NCBI RefSeq assembly: GCF_000690905.1
Contig: NZ_JMCL01000094.1
Location: forward strand, 1 to 64,000
Reading direction: 5' to 3'
Source: Pseudomonas sp. Ant30-3
Lineage (GTDB): Bacteria; Pseudomonadota; Gammaproteobacteria; Pseudomonadales; Pseudomonadaceae
DNA: 64,000 nt
A model generated the notes under the pieces. It was not told the DNA's origin. It worked only from the letters and a program-made list of their open reading frames with translations, and ran no database searches. Of this stretch, positions 28,191 to 36,922 are shown piece after piece; position 1 is the stretch's first letter; each line of letters begins with the position of its first letter. Both the position numbers and the translations under genes were made by a program.

Positions 28191-28664
28191 TCACCAAGTC
28201 CCAACCGCAGCCCCCGGCAAACTCAATTTGCCACTGTCCACAAACCGCATCGTCCCAAACAACCCCCCAGCCAGCTTGCCACGCAAAACGTAAGGCAGGT
28301 CATCCAGAGTTTGCGACCTGGTCAGCCCAACGGTCTGGCGAAACACGGAAAACGCCGACACACTCACCGGCACGATCAGCACCGTTTCAGAAAACCGCGC
28401 AATAGACCCGGACTGGTCGCTGACGCCGGAAGCAAGGGGTTGCCCATTGACCTCCAGATCCAGCGCCACGCCGTTGTAATCGATGGTCGTGTCATTGGGA
28501 TTCTGCACGCGGATTTTCACCGCAAAACGCACTTCCATGCCCTGACCTGGCATCGGCTCAAGTCCGACCACATTGATGTTCAACGGATCGTGCTGGGGCA
28601 GCAGGGCGCAGGCGCTGAGGGTGAGCATCAGCAGGGAAAGAATCAACGCGTGGACGCGGCGCAT
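28191..28664 (-). CDS. LEA14/WHy-domain lipoprotein
   Basis: The 157-aa lipoprotein has a signal peptide (MRRVHALILSLLMLTL) and lipobox LSAC. A single LEA type-2 (WHy) beta-sandwich follows: PLNINVVGLEPMP, VKIRVQNPNDTTIDYNGVAL, LEVNGQPLASG. Bacterial members are periplasmic or outer-membrane lipoproteins of poorly known function, sometimes stress-linked. ATG at 28664 is chosen because the upstream codons are the terminator of the permease gene (28678-28712). The protein runs to GTW at the C-terminus. Confidence 0.82.
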   Translation of the reverse strand: MRRVHALILSLLMLTLSACALLPQHDPLNINVVGLEPMPGQGMEVRFAVKIRVQNPNDTTIDYNGVALDLEVNGQPLASGVSDQSGSIARFSETVLIVPVSVSAFSVFRQTVGLTRSQTLDDLPYVLRGKLAGGLFGTMRFVDSGKLSLPGAAVGTW

Positions 28665-28677
28665 GGGCACACTCACT

Positions 28678-28712
28678 AAAAAGAAAAAGACCGAACCCCC
28701 AGGGCTCGGCCT
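28678..28712 (-). terminator. Terminator after the NCS2 permease gene
   Basis: On the minus strand CCGAGCCCTGGGGGTTCGG forms a GC-rich stem followed by TCTTTTTCTTTTT. It lies ten bases after the permease stop and just before the lipoprotein start. Confidence 0.8.
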
Positions 28713-28721
28713 CACGACTGC

Positions 28722-30194
28722 CTAGCGGTTCATCTGTCCGACCACCCCGGGCACTGCCGGTTCAGCCTTGCTTGTCATCTCGGGATTTTCCATCACCTGA
28801 AGAATCGACGTTTCCGGATCGAAATCATCTTCTTCAAGCTCGATGAATTCCTCCGGCAGGAAGATGTTCAGCACGATAGCGCACAACGCGCCGACGGTGA
28901 TCGGCGATTCGAAGATGTTGTGCAGCGCCGTGGGCAGCTCGCGCAAAACCTCCGGCACCGCCGCGACGCCCAGGCCCAAACCGAGGGAAATGGCCACGAT
29001 CAGCATGTTGCGTCGATGCAGCCCGGCCTCGGCGAGGATCTTGATACCCGCCACCGCGACCGTGCCGAACATCACCAGCTCGGCACCGCCCAGCACCGGT
29101 TTGGGCATCAGCTGCAGCACCGCGCCAATCATCGGGAACAGCCCCAGCAGCACCAGCAGCCCGGCAATGAAAAACGCCACGTAGCGGCTGGCAACGCCCG
29201 TCAGCTGGATCACCCCGTTGTTCTGCGCAAAGGTCACCATCGGCATGCTGTTGAACACCGCCGCCATCGCCGAGTTAAGCCCGTCGGCCAGCAGCCCGGA
29301 CTTGATCCGGCGAATGTACAGCGGACCCTTGACCGGCTGCCGGGAGATCATCGAGTTGGCGGTGAGATCGCCCGCTGCTTCCAGTGGCGATACCAGAAAA
29401 ATCACCGCGATCGGTATGAACGCCACCCAATCGAAATTGAACCCGTATTTGAACGGCACCGGGACGCTCATCAGCGGCACCTCAGGCATGCTCGCAAAAT
29501 CCACGTGCCCCATGAACCACGCCACCGCATAACCGAGGGTCAGGCCGATCACGATTGCCCCGAGGCGCAGGAACGGCACATCGACCCGATTCAACACCAC
29601 AATCGTCCCGAGCACCAACGCAGCCAGCGCCAAGTGACTGCCGGCGCCCAGGTCCGGCGCGCCGAAGCCGCCAGCAATATCGGTCATCGCGACTTTGATC
29701 AGCGACAACCCCATCAGTGTGATGATCGTGCCGGTGACCACCGGGGTGATCAACATCCGCAGTTTGCCGATGAACTGGCTCAGCAGCACCTCGATGAACG
29801 CGGCAAAAAAACACACGCCGAAGATCGTCGAGAGTATCTCCTCGGTGCCGCCACCTCGCGCCTTGACCATGAAGCCGGCGCTGAGGATCACGCTGATGAA
29901 TGAAAAACTGGTGCCTTGCAGACAGAGCAAACCGGAGCCGACCGGGCCGAAGCGTTTTGCCTGGACGAAGGTGCCCAGGCCCGAGACGAACAGCGCCATG
30001 CTGATCAGGTAGGGGATCTCACTTTGCAGGCCGAGGGCGCTGCCCATTATCAGTGTGGGAGTGATGATGCCGACGAAACTGGCCAGCACATGTTGCAGCG
30101 CGGCGAACACCGTTGCGGTCAGATGAGGGCGGTCGTCGAGGCCATAAATGAGATCGTTGTTGCGCGGGGCGGGGGCTTTTTCAGAAGCGGTCAT
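28722..30194 (-). CDS. Nucleobase:cation symporter-2 (uracil/xanthine permease family)
   Basis: This 490-aa inner-membrane transporter has about 14 hydrophobic segments. The NCS2 signature QNNGVIQLTG is present, followed by the conserved LFPMIGAVLQLMPKPVLGGA-type stretch. The N-terminal region has LQHVLASFVGIITPTLIMG. The family imports uracil, xanthine, uric acid or other purines with H+ or Na+. The exact substrate is not decided by what can be seen. It has its own terminator and is followed upstream by the nucleosidase PpnN in the same orientation, which also works on nucleotides/bases, though 157 bp apart. Confidence 0.9.
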   Translation of the reverse strand: MTASEKAPAPRNNDLIYGLDDRPHLTATVFAALQHVLASFVGIITPTLIMGSALGLQSEIPYLISMALFVSGLGTFVQAKRFGPVGSGLLCLQGTSFSFISVILSAGFMVKARGGGTEEILSTIFGVCFFAAFIEVLLSQFIGKLRMLITPVVTGTIITLMGLSLIKVAMTDIAGGFGAPDLGAGSHLALAALVLGTIVVLNRVDVPFLRLGAIVIGLTLGYAVAWFMGHVDFASMPEVPLMSVPVPFKYGFNFDWVAFIPIAVIFLVSPLEAAGDLTANSMISRQPVKGPLYIRRIKSGLLADGLNSAMAAVFNSMPMVTFAQNNGVIQLTGVASRYVAFFIAGLLVLLGLFPMIGAVLQLMPKPVLGGAELVMFGTVAVAGIKILAEAGLHRRNMLIVAISLGLGLGVAAVPEVLRELPTALHNIFESPITVGALCAIVLNIFLPEEFIELEEDDFDPETSILQVMENPEMTSKAEPAVPGVVGQMNR

Positions 30195-30351
30195 GATGAT
30201 GTGCGTGCCTGCAGGCGGCCGGGTCAGAAAATGGACGCGCAGGATGCCAGAAAGCCCCTGTCCTAGCGAGCGATGAGCATTGCAATGTGAGGCTGCAAGG
30301 CAATGACCTGTGGCGAGCAGGTTGCCTGCCTCGCCACAGTCTTGAGCAGGT

Positions 30352-31725
30352 TTACGCGACCACTCGATAACACGGCACGTAGTCTGCGCCGCCGGGCAGT
30401 TTCATCCGGTGCTGAGCGACGAAGGCCTTCAGCAACTGATCGAGCGGTTGCATGATCGCCGCGTCGCCACGGATCTGATACGGACCGTGTTCTTCGATCA
30501 GGCGAATGCCCTTGTCCTTGACGTTGCCGGCGACGATGCCGGAGAACGCGCGCCGCAGGTTGGCGGCCAGTTCGTGGGCCGGCAGGTCGCGGCTCAGTTT
30601 CAGGTTGGCCATGTTTTCGTGCGTCGGGTCGAACGGACGCTGGAAGCCTTCGTCGATCTTCAGCAGCCAGTTGAAATGGAACGCGTCGTTGCGTTCGCGG
30701 CGGAACTGTTTCACCGCTTTCAGACCCTGGGTCATCTGCCGGGCCACTTCCGCCGGGTCGTTGATGATGATCTCGTAATGCTGCTTGGCCGCGTCCCCCA
30801 GCGTCGCGCCGACAAACGCGTCGAGCTGCTCCAGATACGGCGCGGCATGTTTCGGCCCGGTGAGGATCACGGGGAACGGCACGCCTTTGTTGTCCGGGTG
30901 CATCAGGATGCCGAGCAAGTACAGGAATTCTTCGGCAGTACCGGCGCCGCCTGGAAAGATGATGATGCCGTGACCGACGCGCACGAAGGCTTCCAGACGT
31001 TTTTCGATGTCCGGCAGAATCACCAGCTCGTTGACGATCGGGTTCGGCGCTTCTGCGGCGATGATGCCGGGTTCGGTCAGGCCGAGGTAACGTCCGCCGT
31101 GGATGCGCTGTTTGGCGTGGGCGATGGTCGCGCCCTTCATCGGGCCTTTCATCACGCCGGGGCCGCAACCGGTGCAGATGTCCAGACTGCGCAGGCCCAG
31201 TTCGTGGCCGACTTCCTTGGTGTATTTGTATTCTTCGGTATTGATCGAGTGCCCGCCCCAGCAGACCACGATTTTCGGCTCGATACCGGGACGCAAGGTG
31301 CGCGCATTGCGCAGCAGGTGGAATACGTAGTCGCTGATGCCCTGGGAAGTGCTCAGGTCGATGCGCTGGCTGTCGAGTTCATTCTCGGTATAGACGATGT
31401 CGCGCAGGGCGCTGAAGAGCATCTCGCGGGTACTGGCAATCATTTCGCCGTCGACGAATGCGTTGGCCGGAGCGTTCAGCAGTTCGAGGCGCACACCACG
31501 GTCCTGCTGGTGAATGCGGATTTCGAAGTCTTTGTAAGCTTCCAGAATGGTCTTGGCGTTATCAACATGGGCGCCGGTGTTGAGAATGGCCAGGGCGCAC
31601 TGGCGGAAGAGGGTATAGGTGCTGCCGGATCCGGCTTCGCTCAGTTGTTGAACTTCGCGTTGAGAAAGGGTTTCCAGGCTGCCCTTGGGGCTGACGGAGG
31701 CGTTGATTACATGTCGTTGGGTCAT
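30352..31725 (-). CDS. ppnN: Pyrimidine/purine nucleotide 5'-monophosphate nucleosidase PpnN
   Basis: The 457-aa enzyme belongs to the LOG family in its long YgdH/PpnN form. It has an N-terminal extension (DUF4478-like, residues 1-140), the LOG core with the signature FPGGAGTAEEFLYLL (about residues 268-282) and GCGPGVMKGPMKGA, and a C-terminal DUF3412-like part (FHFNWLLKIDEGFQRPFDPTHE). PpnN cleaves nucleoside monophosphates into base and ribose 5-phosphate and is regulated by (p)ppGpp in E. coli. AGGAT precedes the ATG. It is a single gene, divergent from the DUF3087 gene. Confidence 0.92.
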   Translation of the reverse strand: MTQRHVINASVSPKGSLETLSQREVQQLSEAGSGSTYTLFRQCALAILNTGAHVDNAKTILEAYKDFEIRIHQQDRGVRLELLNAPANAFVDGEMIASTREMLFSALRDIVYTENELDSQRIDLSTSQGISDYVFHLLRNARTLRPGIEPKIVVCWGGHSINTEEYKYTKEVGHELGLRSLDICTGCGPGVMKGPMKGATIAHAKQRIHGGRYLGLTEPGIIAAEAPNPIVNELVILPDIEKRLEAFVRVGHGIIIFPGGAGTAEEFLYLLGILMHPDNKGVPFPVILTGPKHAAPYLEQLDAFVGATLGDAAKQHYEIIINDPAEVARQMTQGLKAVKQFRRERNDAFHFNWLLKIDEGFQRPFDPTHENMANLKLSRDLPAHELAANLRRAFSGIVAGNVKDKGIRLIEEHGPYQIRGDAAIMQPLDQLLKAFVAQHRMKLPGGADYVPCYRVVA

Positions 31726-31936
31726 TCAGTAATCCTTAAAACGATGTCACCCGCCGACGGCGCATGGCATCCGAATAGTGTGTATCCATGAAAGAAGATG
31801 GCACGAACTGAGCTGTATCGCCACGTTCCCCTTTGACGATGAAAAGATGTAAAGGAGCCCCAGCATAGCTAAATCTCCCACAGAGGCGATAATGCCCCGC
31901 AGTCTTTTTGCCGATCACGTGAGGAAACCCGACGCA

Positions 31937-32464
31937 ATGTTCGATATCCAGCCGCAAAATCCCGAACTCTACCGCCGCCAGACGCGCCGCAGTACGGTCA
32001 TCATCGCCCTGATTTTTCTGGCCCTGGCGATGACGCTGTCGACCGCGGCGGTCAGCCTGTTTGGCGAGCCGGGCGGCGATAATCTGCGCTTCAACGTCGG
32101 TGGTGTGTTTGTCGCGGTGTTGCTGATGGTCGCGCTGATGCGCAGCGTGTTCTGGGAACAGGAATGGATGGCGCCGGCGGTCTACGGCTGGCAGCTCAAG
32201 CGCAGCCTGATGAGTGTTACCAACGTCATGCATCAAGTGACAGCGGCGGTTGAGAGAGAAGATCCGAGCGCCATGAAGCTGCTGCGTTTTTATCATTTGG
32301 GGTTGAGCCAGATGCACGAACTGGATGGAAATTCCAGCGATCATGGCCAGTTGATACGGGAGATGGATCTGCATAAGGACAGGATGGAATCCTTGGGGCT
32401 GGACCCGAACCAGACCCGTTTGAACCCGGCCTGGATCGATGCCGTGAAGCAACCGGCGTCCTGA
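31937..32464 (+). CDS. DUF3087 family membrane protein
   Basis: The 175-aa protein has a short cytoplasmic start (MFDIQPQNPELYRRQTRRS). Two membrane helices follow (IIALIFLALAMTLSTAAVSL; VGGVFVAVLLMVALMRSVFW). The remaining helical cytoplasmic tail has RFYHLGLSQMHELDGNSSDH. This fits DUF3087, of unknown function. ATG at 31937 begins the conserved MFDIQP start and has GAGG about twelve bases upstream. The longer frame from 31892 has no support. Confidence 0.82.
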   Translation: MFDIQPQNPELYRRQTRRSTVIIALIFLALAMTLSTAAVSLFGEPGGDNLRFNVGGVFVAVLLMVALMRSVFWEQEWMAPAVYGWQLKRSLMSVTNVMHQVTAAVEREDPSAMKLLRFYHLGLSQMHELDGNSSDHGQLIREMDLHKDRMESLGLDPNQTRLNPAWIDAVKQPAS

Positions 32465-32486
32465 TCAACTGATTGCTCGCTGAGTT

Positions 32487-32861
32487 TCAGTGTGAGCGTT
32501 GGGTCGTCCGGCGTTTGATCAGCGTGGCGTAAATCACCAGATTGATTCCCAACACCACTGCGCCCAAAACCCATTGAATACCGGGCGTCAGACCTGCCGG
32601 ATAAATGATCGGCCAGACGTAATGGTCGATGAAACCGCCGCCATAACCAGTTTGCCCGGCGGCAAGGCGGGTGGAGTTTTCCCAGGTTGTCAGCGGGCAG
32701 GGCAGGTGCAGGACCTCAACACACACTCCCCACAGTGCTGCGGGCAGATGCAGCCAGATCAGCGGCCGCCAACTGAGCACCAGTAGCCCGCCGAACAGCA
32801 CGAACAGAATGAACGCCAGATGGAACAGCACCAGGCCGTCGGCGGCGATTCGATAAAGCAT
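32487..32861 (-). CDS. DUF2784 family membrane protein
   Basis: The 124-aa integral membrane protein has three to four hydrophobic segments: LFHLAFILFVLFGGLLVL, LHLPAALWGVCVEVLHLPCPL and IQWVLGAVVLGINLVIYATL. The motif CPLTTWEN between helices is typical of DUF2784. Function is unknown. It is convergent with the DUF3087 gene, 22 bp apart. Confidence 0.85.
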   Translation of the reverse strand: MLYRIAADGLVLFHLAFILFVLFGGLLVLSWRPLIWLHLPAALWGVCVEVLHLPCPLTTWENSTRLAAGQTGYGGGFIDHYVWPIIYPAGLTPGIQWVLGAVVLGINLVIYATLIKRRTTQRSH

Positions 32862-32976
32862 GGCTGGGCTCCACGTTATGTTGCTGATGCGCGGAGTCTG
32901 GCGCGAACTTCTGGCCAGGTACAGGTCCGATTGTCCCCATCACTGACCATGGAAAATCAGCCCCGGCGAAACCGGA

Positions 32977-33291
32977 TCAGTGATCATCCACCGGCAATTC
33001 ATCCGGATGAGCCGCGCGGAAGCCTAGCGTTTTGTCGATCCACGCATTCAGTTCGTTGACCCGCACCGGTGGCTTGCCCGGATAGTCCTTGAGGGCCAGG
33101 CGCAGGCGGCTTTCAATTCCCGAAACTGATCGAAGATTGCGGGTCTTGATGTATTGCCCGATAAAGCAGTCAAGCTGTAAGCGTTCAGTCTTGGAAAGAT
33201 GAACATACGGCAGACTGACGACGGGATTCGATGAAAAATCGTCGCGCAATTTAATACTCTTCAAGTCTTGGATGTATGGAGATTTCAGCAT
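32977..33291 (-). CDS. Hypothetical protein
   Basis: The 104-aa soluble protein has no recognised family. It looks mostly helical (KTERLQLDCFIGQYIKTRN; VNELNAWIDKTLGF) with an acidic end. The ribosome site before ATG 33291 is weak, so the exact start is uncertain. It lies between DUF2784 and the YedK gene in the same orientation as both. Confidence 0.5.
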   Translation of the reverse strand: MLKSPYIQDLKSIKLRDDFSSNPVVSLPYVHLSKTERLQLDCFIGQYIKTRNLRSVSGIESRLRLALKDYPGKPPVRVNELNAWIDKTLGFRAAHPDELPVDDH

Positions 33292-33424
33292 TTGCTGACT
33301 GATCGGTCAGCCAGATAACTCAATGGTTATGCGGCGCGCATGCTATCCGGAGTAACCCGTAATGTATGTAATACAATCTGGTTGTCTGACAAGCGGTGGA
33401 ATATCAATCTGCCAGTGACCGCCA

Positions 33425-33448
33425 GACTGTCTCTGCCATGAGACAGTC
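33425..33448. repeat. Perfect 9-bp inverted repeat
   Basis: GACTGTCTC and GAGACAGTC flank a six-base loop. It lies about 40 bp downstream of the YedK stop on the minus strand. There is no T run, so it may be an operator or a weak terminator-like hairpin. Confidence 0.45.
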
Positions 33449-33486
33449 CGTGTAACGGATAACGAAGCGAACGGTCTATACAGGTA

Positions 33487-34206
33487 TCAATCTATGAGAG
33501 GTTTTTGGCGATACTGATCGGATCCAATCGCTTCCTCGATCAGCGATGCATCTTTGTTTCTGACATTGCCAACAGCTTTACTGACCCTGTACCACTCGAA
33601 CGCGTCGCTGCTTTCCCCCTGTAATAGAGCCATTTGCTCGGCACGTTCGCGTGGCGTGGCAGGGTCCAGCCATTCCCGCGCCAGTTCCGGGGAAAACACC
33701 ACCGGCCGACGATCGTGGATGTCGAGCATGCCGCCGGCGCTGTCTGCCGTGATGATCACAAAACCGTCATCGTCCCGCGACGGCTCATCTCGTTGGGGAA
33801 ACTGGCCGATGGCGGCGCAAAATACCGGCGCGCGATCACGGCGGCGGATCAACCACGGCTGACGGGTAGAATCGCCAGGCTCTGTAACCCATTCAAACCA
33901 GCTGTCGACCGGCACGATTGCCCTGCGTGACCAGATCGCCCGAAAAAAAGGACCGTAGGCGACTTTTTCGACCCGCGCATTGATGGGTGCCGCACGGTCT
34001 TTCGCCCAATGCGGGCGCCATCCCCAGCGCACTTTGTCCGCCGTCAGGCCGTTGTCTGCCTGATGCAGCAATGCCAGCTGATCGGTAGGCGCGGCGTTGT
34101 AGCGGGCCAACGGCTCGTCGCCGACGTGATTGATCAACGCATCGGGAATGCTCAGCACCGCGACAAAGTCATGGATGCCGCGGTATTGGGTCAGTCTTCC
34201 GCACAT
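33487..34206 (-). CDS. SOS response-associated peptidase / HMCES-YedK protein
   Basis: The 239-aa SRAP-domain protein begins MCGRLTQYRG, so Cys2 becomes the N-terminal nucleophile that crosslinks to abasic sites in single-stranded DNA. Further landmarks are RYNAAPTDQL (Asn), INARVEKVAYGPFF (Glu in the active site) and RAIVPVDSWFEW. The family's conserved His appears in the MLDIHDRRPVV segment. The start at 34206 is dictated by the need for Cys at position 2; the longer frame would bury it. It shields abasic sites during replication. Confidence 0.92.
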   Translation of the reverse strand: MCGRLTQYRGIHDFVAVLSIPDALINHVGDEPLARYNAAPTDQLALLHQADNGLTADKVRWGWRPHWAKDRAAPINARVEKVAYGPFFRAIWSRRAIVPVDSWFEWVTEPGDSTRQPWLIRRRDRAPVFCAAIGQFPQRDEPSRDDDGFVIITADSAGGMLDIHDRRPVVFSPELAREWLDPATPRERAEQMALLQGESSDAFEWYRVSKAVGNVRNKDASLIEEAIGSDQYRQKPLID

Positions 34207-34422
34207 GGGGGTGATCTCTGGCCAAACGTTTTGATTAATCATCTTGAGTCAGAGCGCGGCCCGCAAGTTCGCTCTCCTTGACAACTTGACCGCACTCCGT
34301 CCCTCTGCGAACGCCGCGAGTCATTCGTCAAATAACCAGTGAATAAGGCATTTTGCTGGCCCCTCGGTGACCTGCACCTCGGCAAAATCGCTTCATTTTC
34401 AGCCGGTTAGGGCAGGGTTTAA

Positions 34423-34752
34423 ATGCGGATTGTATGGATCACACTGGTTTCCCTCGGCCTGACAGGCATCGCTGTCTCCGCGTCCGCCAAAGAGCTCAAG
34501 GACAACGACCGCTACATGTGCAGTTGGGGCGCGGGTACGGCGGCAAGGGCGCAGGAGCTCAAACTCGCAGGCGTGTCGTTGTATGCCGCCCGGCAGAAAC
34601 TTCAAACGTACAAATTCAACAAGCCGTGGATGCGCATGATGGCCATGGGCATTACCGAGCAAACTTACGACAGCTCGTCGCGCCTCAAGCCGGCAGCGTT
34701 GCGCAAGAGTTTTTATGACGATTGCCTGCGCTACAAATTGGCGCGCAAGTGA
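34423..34752 (+). CDS. Secreted protein of unknown function
   Basis: The 109-aa protein has a Sec signal peptide (MRIVWITLVSLGLTGIAVSASA, cleavage ASA-KE). The mature part is basic and contains two cysteines (MCSWGAG and DDCLRYKL) that could form a disulfide in the periplasm. No family is recognised. It ends six bases before the convergent alpha/beta-hydrolase gene. Confidence 0.65.
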   Translation: MRIVWITLVSLGLTGIAVSASAKELKDNDRYMCSWGAGTAARAQELKLAGVSLYAARQKLQTYKFNKPWMRMMAMGITEQTYDSSSRLKPAALRKSFYDDCLRYKLARK

Positions 34753-34758
34753 TCGCGC

Positions 34759-35547
34759 CTACAGACCTTCCGCCAACAGCTTGAAATAGCCGGGGCTGTC
34801 CGATAGCGAATTGTGCCCCGCACCCGGTATGACCTTTAACGTTGCCACCCCGGGGGCGAAATGCTCGAGCAGCGCTTCAGTGCTGGCGCGCGGGATGACC
34901 TCGTCATTTTCAGCCATCACCAGCAGCGTCGGCACGTTGATATGAGCGGCGTATTTGAACGATTCAAACGTGTCCTTCAATAACCACTTCACCGGAAAAA
35001 TCGGGTACTGGCGCACCGCGAGGTCTTTCAGGCTGTTGTAAGGCGTGATCAGCACCAGACGCGTCGCCGGACGGTGGCTTGCCAGGCGCACCGCGACGCC
35101 GGAGCCGAGGCTGCGGCCCATCACGGTAATCTGTGGATGTTCGCCGTAAACGCTGTCGAACAGGGTCATCGCATCGCGCTGGATCGCTTCCTCCGAGGGC
35201 GAGCCGGTACTGCCGCCAAACCCCCGATAGTGCATCAGGTACAACGCATGTTCGGGAAACGCCTGGCTGAACTCCGGCAGGTTACTCGAGACATCCTCGG
35301 CATTGCCGCCAAAATAAATCAGCGCTTTGGGTCCCGCGTGGGGTCTCACACTCACCAGCACTTGCGCGTCGGCGACCGCCAGCGTCATCAGGGTCTCGGC
35401 ACCACCGACAGTACGCGGTTGCGGGAAATAGATCAGCGAGCGTTGAAACACGAACAGCGCCGCGCAGAGCGCCAGGTACAAGAGAACGGCGATGGCGAGG
35501 ATGGTCATCAATGTTCGCGGCATTCGGCTAACGTTAGGGGTCGGCAT
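34759..35547 (-). CDS. Alpha/beta hydrolase (BEM46-like), membrane anchored
   Basis: The 262-aa protein has an N-terminal membrane anchor (LMTILAIAVLLYLALCAALFVF). The hydrolase core shows the oxyanion region YFGGNAEDVSSNL, the nucleophile elbow GRSLGSG (Ser about residue 150), the acid near MAENDEVIPR and the catalytic His in GAGHNSLSD. The layout matches the BEM46/YfhR family. The substrate is unknown. ATG at 35547 gives the usual family N-terminus; the longer frame runs into the divergent transporter promoter region. Confidence 0.85.
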   Translation of the reverse strand: MPTPNVSRMPRTLMTILAIAVLLYLALCAALFVFQRSLIYFPQPRTVGGAETLMTLAVADAQVLVSVRPHAGPKALIYFGGNAEDVSSNLPEFSQAFPEHALYLMHYRGFGGSTGSPSEEAIQRDAMTLFDSVYGEHPQITVMGRSLGSGVAVRLASHRPATRLVLITPYNSLKDLAVRQYPIFPVKWLLKDTFESFKYAAHINVPTLLVMAENDEVIPRASTEALLEHFAPGVATLKVIPGAGHNSLSDSPGYFKLLAEGL

Positions 35548-35635
35548 TGATTGCTCTTGGCCGTAGTGTGCAGGTGCTTGAGCGCTGCCAGAGTGTAGTT
35601 GAACCCAGGCAAGTGGGCTGAAGAGGAGGGCACCG

Positions 35636-36922
35636 ATGCCCATCGCCGCCAAATGGCTGAATGTCCTGCCCAGCGAAAGGGCCGCGCTGATCCTCGGCTT
35701 CGCCTTTCATTTCTGCGTGCTCGCCAGCTATTACCTGGTGCGGCCGTTACGCGATGCTCTGGGCCTGGAAGGCGGCGCCGGTCAGCTGCAATGGCTGTTC
35801 ACTGCGACATTCGTAGTGATGCTGCTGATGGTGCCGGTGTTCGGTGCCCTCGCTTCGCGCCTGCCGGCCACGCGTTTTGTGCCGCTGATTTATCGTGCGA
35901 TTGCCTTGTCGATGTTGCTCTTCGGTGGATTGATTGCCAACCACGTCGCACCGGTCGCGGTCGGGCGGGTTTTTTTCGTCTGGATCAGCATTTACAACCT
36001 GTTCATCGTGTCGATTTTCTGGAGCGTGCTGGTCGACCGTTTCTCCAGTGAGCAGGGGCGGCGGCTGTTTGGTTTCATTGCGGCGGGCGGCACCCTTGGC
36101 ACGTTCATCGGGCCGCTATTGGCGGCGACCATGGCCACGCGACTCGGGCCGGTGGCGCTTACGGTCGGGGCAGCGCTGCTGCTGGAAATGGCGGTGCGCT
36201 GCTTTCGTGCCTTATTGTCGCGCACGGCCTCGCAAAGCGGCCGTTCGTCGCTGGATGACCGGCGCATGGGCGGAGGCATGTTGGCCGGAATCACCCTGAT
36301 ATTGCGCTCGCGCTACCTGCTGGGGCTGGTGCTGTTCATGCTGTTGCACACCAGCGCGGCGACATTGTTGTACTTCGAACAGGGACGAATTGTCGCCGAC
36401 AGCTATTCTGATGTGGCCAGCAGGACGCAATTCTTCGCCCTGGTCGATTTGACCGTGTCGGCGCTGACCCTGATCTTCCAGCTGCTGCTGACCGCACCCC
36501 TGATTCGCCTGATCGGCATCGGCGGTGCACTGGCCATGTTGCCGCTGGCGACCATTGTGGCGTTTACGGCGATGGCCATGGCGCCGGTGCCGGCCACGGT
36601 GGCCTTGTCGCAAGGGCTGCGCCGCGCCGTCGAATTCGCGATCGTGCGACCGGCCCGCGAGGTGCTCTGGACGGTGGTCACCCGCGAGGAAAAGTACAAG
36701 GCCAAGAATGTCATCGAGACGCTGGTCTATCGCGGCGGCGACGCGGCCAGTGGCTGGTTGTCCGTCGGTTTGACGACAGTGGGGGCGGGGTTCGGGCTGG
36801 TCGCGCTGGTGATCGTACCGATTGCCGGATTGTGGGGCGTTTTATGCGCCTGGCTGGCCAGGCAGCAGGCGCACAAGGCGCAGCGCAACGAAGCGGAGGA
36901 ACACGGCCATGAGCCGCACTGA
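35636..36922 (+). CDS. MFS-type transporter (NTP/NDP-exchanger-like)
   Basis: The 428-aa inner-membrane protein has about twelve helices. It starts with FAFHFCVLASYYLVRPLRDALG, a signature similar to the bacterial relatives of ATP/ADP (Tlc) exchangers, and has an MFS-like FGFIAAGGTLGTFIGPLLAA. The cytoplasmic segment REEKYKAKNVIETLVYRGGD is typical of that subgroup. GAGGAGG precedes the ATG. The last 14 bases overlap the Tat-exported aldo/keto reductase gene, so the two are cotranscribed. Real substrate unknown. Confidence 0.8.
   Translation: MPIAAKWLNVLPSERAALILGFAFHFCVLASYYLVRPLRDALGLEGGAGQLQWLFTATFVVMLLMVPVFGALASRLPATRFVPLIYRAIALSMLLFGGLIANHVAPVAVGRVFFVWISIYNLFIVSIFWSVLVDRFSSEQGRRLFGFIAAGGTLGTFIGPLLAATMATRLGPVALTVGAALLLEMAVRCFRALLSRTASQSGRSSLDDRRMGGGMLAGITLILRSRYLLGLVLFMLLHTSAATLLYFEQGRIVADSYSDVASRTQFFALVDLTVSALTLIFQLLLTAPLIRLIGIGGALAMLPLATIVAFTAMAMAPVPATVALSQGLRRAVEFAIVRPAREVLWTVVTREEKYKAKNVIETLVYRGGDAASGWLSVGLTTVGAGFGLVALVIVPIAGLWGVLCAWLARQQAHKAQRNEAEEHGHEPH

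Noticed and set aside
30409..31791. 460-codon frame antisense to ppnN
   Set aside because: Shadow of the ppnN gene, no motif and no ribosome site.
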